DNA from: Lingula anatina
Lineage: Eukaryota; Brachiopoda; Lingulata; Lingulida; Lingulidae
Length of the DNA: 20,987 nucleotides
Direction of reading: 5' to 3'
Assembly (NCBI RefSeq): GCF_001039355.2
Contig: NW_019773893.1
Coordinates: forward strand, 15,199 to 36,185
Position numbers and translations under genes: made by a program. The notes beneath the pieces were generated by a model. That model was not told the DNA's origin. It saw only the letters and a program-made list of their open reading frames with translations, and did no database searches. How positions within the stretch are numbered: position 1 is the first letter of the stretch; each line of letters begins with the position of its first letter. Shown here piece after piece: positions 19,154 through 20,987 of this stretch.

Positions 19154-19767
19154 TCATTAAATTTTGGCAAACGATATGCGTGTTTCTATTCAAACACATG
19201 TGTGGTTCCCTTTTGATGAAACATTGTTGAAAATCCCTTTGAATGGCCACGTGCTTGAGAAACGGAGCACTCGTGCAAGAGGCTCTAAATTGCTCTTGTG
19301 AAAGTTATTATTTTTGTAGATATATTATTATTCCACCTTGGATATTTCCTCATGACACTTGTCTCAAATTTCATTAACTTTAGTACGAAGTTAATTCCAT
19401 TTAAATAGGGAAAGTCGGTAAGGTGTGTGCCGAAATCCGGTCATGCGCGAGATACAAATTAAAGAGCAGCGAAAACTCAAAATAGAAAAAAGTGGGAAAA
19501 GCAAATTAAGGATCTTTTAAATCATAAATCAAATTACGTCTCAGTTCATGTTATTGACAGAAAGGTTAATCATTTCTAAGCAAAATGGCTTTATTTAATA
19601 AATTAATCAATTATTAAAGAAAAGAAAAGGGGAAAATATGGGCGTTGGCCTTCTTAGGCGATGATTTCGATGTTTAAATATTAATCACTTGCATTTTGTT
19701 TTAGTTTGGTAGCAATCAGTTTTCTCATCAGAACATCTGTGGGAAGCATTACTCCAAACCCTATATC
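19154..19767. other. unassigned AT-rich DNA
   Basis: No gene supported. A CACGTG E-box lies near 19248-19253. Confidence 0.45.
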
Positions 19768-19786
19768 CCTCTCTCTCTCTCTCTCA
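19768..19786 (+). repeat. (CT)n microsatellite
   Basis: About nine CT units. Confidence 0.9.
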
Positions 19787-19861
19787 ATCGAAGAAAAGTT
19801 TATTACGCTTGTGAAAGTTATATTTCTTTTTCTACCTTTTGAAGAGGAGCAGGGGGTGTCT

Positions 19862-19876
19862 CCCCCCCCTCCCCCC
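19862..19876 (+). repeat. C-rich tract C8-T-C6
   Basis: Fifteen-base C tract with one T. Gives the Gly or Pro runs in spurious frames on both strands. Confidence 0.85.
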
Positions 19877-20326
19877 ATTCCTTTGTAGCTGCGTTAGTAA
19901 TATATAATAAAGAGCACTTGTGCTGCAATCGATACACATAACAGCGGTAGAGTCTGTCATAATTTTAAACCAGCAGGGCCAGGGTTCTTCTGTACCATGT
20001 TTATTTTGTGGCTTCCCATATTCCCAATTTTAATTGGACATGTGAGACCGTTTATATTCACAATTATATCCATTTTAGTGGAAGTTCGTTTTTTTCAACA
20101 GAAACACAATTGAAAACAAAGAAGACAAAGTGCAATGTGAAAATAATACGCAAAGCAATTTCTCTCGAAAATTGAAATGATTTGAGCAGCAAAATACGCA
20201 TTTTATATTAAGGGCATGCAAGTATTGATTCGAATGAAAACCAATGAAACCACAAAAGAAGTTGTACGAAAACAGTTTTTTTTTCTTTTCAACAAAAATC
20301 TCTTCAACTTTGTAATTGTCACCTTT
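19877..20326. other. unassigned AT-rich DNA
   Basis: No gene supported. Confidence 0.5.
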
Positions 20327-20776
20327 TTATAACAAATTTCGTCCTTCATACCACATGCTTTTAAATAGAAAAAATATCACACATCTTTTGTTCAAAACTA
20401 ATAGTACGAATAACACTAAATTTAAACAGATACGGGGCTCCAGAGCTAATGCTGTGCAATACTGATACTGGACCAATACGTAGAATTGACTAAGAAAACA
20501 TTTTAGTTCGTAAAAGCAAACAGAACAAAAGGCAATGCAAATGATACCCTGCATCAACCTTTGCTGTAAGCAAACGACTAGCCAGTTTGGGGGCTTGAAA
20601 CATACGCATTCCCCTTTCAACAAATTTCCCTGAATACCAAGCATTGTAAAGTTTTCTGACGGAGTTACTCGAGTTAACGCCAAGACAGCGACAGAATCAT
20701 TTACGTGGATGATAAGCACGGAGCTATATTTAGTCATAATTAGAGTTTTACCTGCAGTGGAGGAGAGTGAATGCAA
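20327..20776 (-). CDS. longest open frame in the window, 136 codons from its first ATG, unrecognised
   Basis: The frame begins at a TTG at 20776; the first ATG is at 20737-20735. It ends in TAA. The C-terminal half is rich in hydrophobic and aromatic residues and cysteine, with stretches that could be membrane helices (GIICIAFCSVCF, LNLVLFVLLVL). No family recognised. Stop-free length of this size is mildly unusual for chance in 21 kb of AT-rich DNA. A donor CTGCAG|GTAAAA falls at its 5' end (exon end 20752), so if that donor is used the frame is intronic. Codon choice shows no bias. Confidence 0.2.
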   Translation of the reverse strand: MHSLSSTAGKTLIMTKYSSVLIIHVNDSVAVLALTRVTPSENFTMLGIQGNLLKGECVCFKPPNWLVVCLQQRLMQGIICIAFCSVCFYELKCFLSQFYVLVQYQYCTALALEPRICLNLVLFVLLVLNKRCVIFFLFKSMWYEGRNLL

Positions 20777-20852
20777 AGTTTCACGTCACGGTTAAATCTG
20801 AACACACAGGTAGGCATTCAGATTTGAGACTGCCATCTTGAAGAGCAGTTCA
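20752..20852 (-). other. candidate first exon with TISU-like start, leftward
   Basis: A TATA-like TATACAAAA (20882-20874) lies about 30 bases upstream of 20851 on the minus strand. About 15 bases further is CAAGATGGCAGT (20840-20829), which matches 10 of 12 TISU positions and places an ATG at 20836 with an ideal A at -3 and G at +4. The frame from it is only 14 codons (MAVSNLNAYLCVQI) and stops at 20792. The stretch ends at CTGCAG|GTAAAA, a good donor. It could be a leader exon carrying a small upstream frame, or chance. Confidence 0.3.
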
Positions 20853-20893
20853 CGATCAGTACACAGAAGCGATTTTTGTATACAGTTTGTTTG

Positions 20894-20914
20894 CTTTTCG
20901 TTTCTTTTCGTTTC
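20894..20914 (-). promoter_or_regulatory. tandem ISRE/IRF-like words upstream of the first-exon candidate
   Basis: Read on the minus strand the text is GAAACGAAAA repeated twice, matching the GAAANNGAAA core bound by IRF factors. It lies about 45-60 bases upstream of the proposed start near 20851. A T15 homopolymer follows at 20915-20929 on the plus strand, so part of this may be low-complexity drift. Confidence 0.3.
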
Positions 20915-20929
20915 TTTTTTTTTTTTTTT
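20915..20929 (+). repeat. T homopolymer
   Basis: Fifteen T in a row. A minus-strand donor ATGTG|GTAAGT (exon end 20940) lies just beyond it and could belong to an exon that continues past the window edge. Confidence 0.85.
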
Positions 20930-20987
20930 CTTTACTTACCACATGGTTTGATATCAAATTAAATGAAATTCAGGGCGTGACTACCTC

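Noticed and set aside
1-20987. Search by eye for tRNA, rRNA, snRNA, common conserved miRNAs, reverse transcriptase motifs and CRISPR-type arrays
   Set aside because: No convincing match was found on either strand; the regularly repeated text is all microsatellite.

Overview
The window looks like non-coding, intron-rich or intergenic DNA from a eukaryote, most likely a marine invertebrate deuterostome such as an echinoderm. The reasons are AT-rich sequence, long pure microsatellites (GA, CA, TA, G and C runs), palindromic TAGGCCTA words of the kind common in echinoderm DNA, short terminal-inverted-repeat elements, and no dense array of long ORFs. The taxon call is an inference from texture only. 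No conserved protein domain, tRNA, rRNA, snRNA, known miRNA or CRISPR array was recognised. Open frames up to 149 codons exist, but most are what chance gives in sequence this AT-rich.

Left part (1-9.8 kb): mostly unassigned AT-rich DNA. It holds a small cluster of GTCGGAC words (391-474), several microsatellites, a diverged 177-bp tandem duplication (4651-5009) that starts right after a TISU-like ATG and a donor-like site, a well-formed Harbinger-like MITE (5582-5796) with a TTA target duplication, an open frame ending exactly at a strong splice donor (5903-6072), a pair of RUNX-type sites (6128-6147) and a CTCF-like motif (7861-7875).

Middle part (9.8-14.2 kb): a CA/GA compound repeat, a nuclear-receptor/RUNX motif cluster (13163-13226), and four minus-strand exon candidates (13993-13969, 13688-13602, 12014-11915, 10474-10447) whose splice phases agree. 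Joined, they would give a 79-residue product with one hydrophobic segment. This model is speculative.

Right part (14.2-21 kb): CpG words look more frequent here by eye. It contains a TAGGCCTA cluster, an old inverted-repeat element (15304-15489), a CT/CA-CG/GA compound repeat able to fold on itself, a minus-strand TATA-plus-initiator promoter candidate with strong donors (15958-16075), a MITE carrying a G-quadruplex-type tract (16888-17071), and a second minus-strand promoter/first-exon candidate near the right edge (20752-20914). If real, the two promoter candidates and the 13.99 kb leader would be alternative starts of leftward transcription. RNA data would be needed to confirm any gene in this window.
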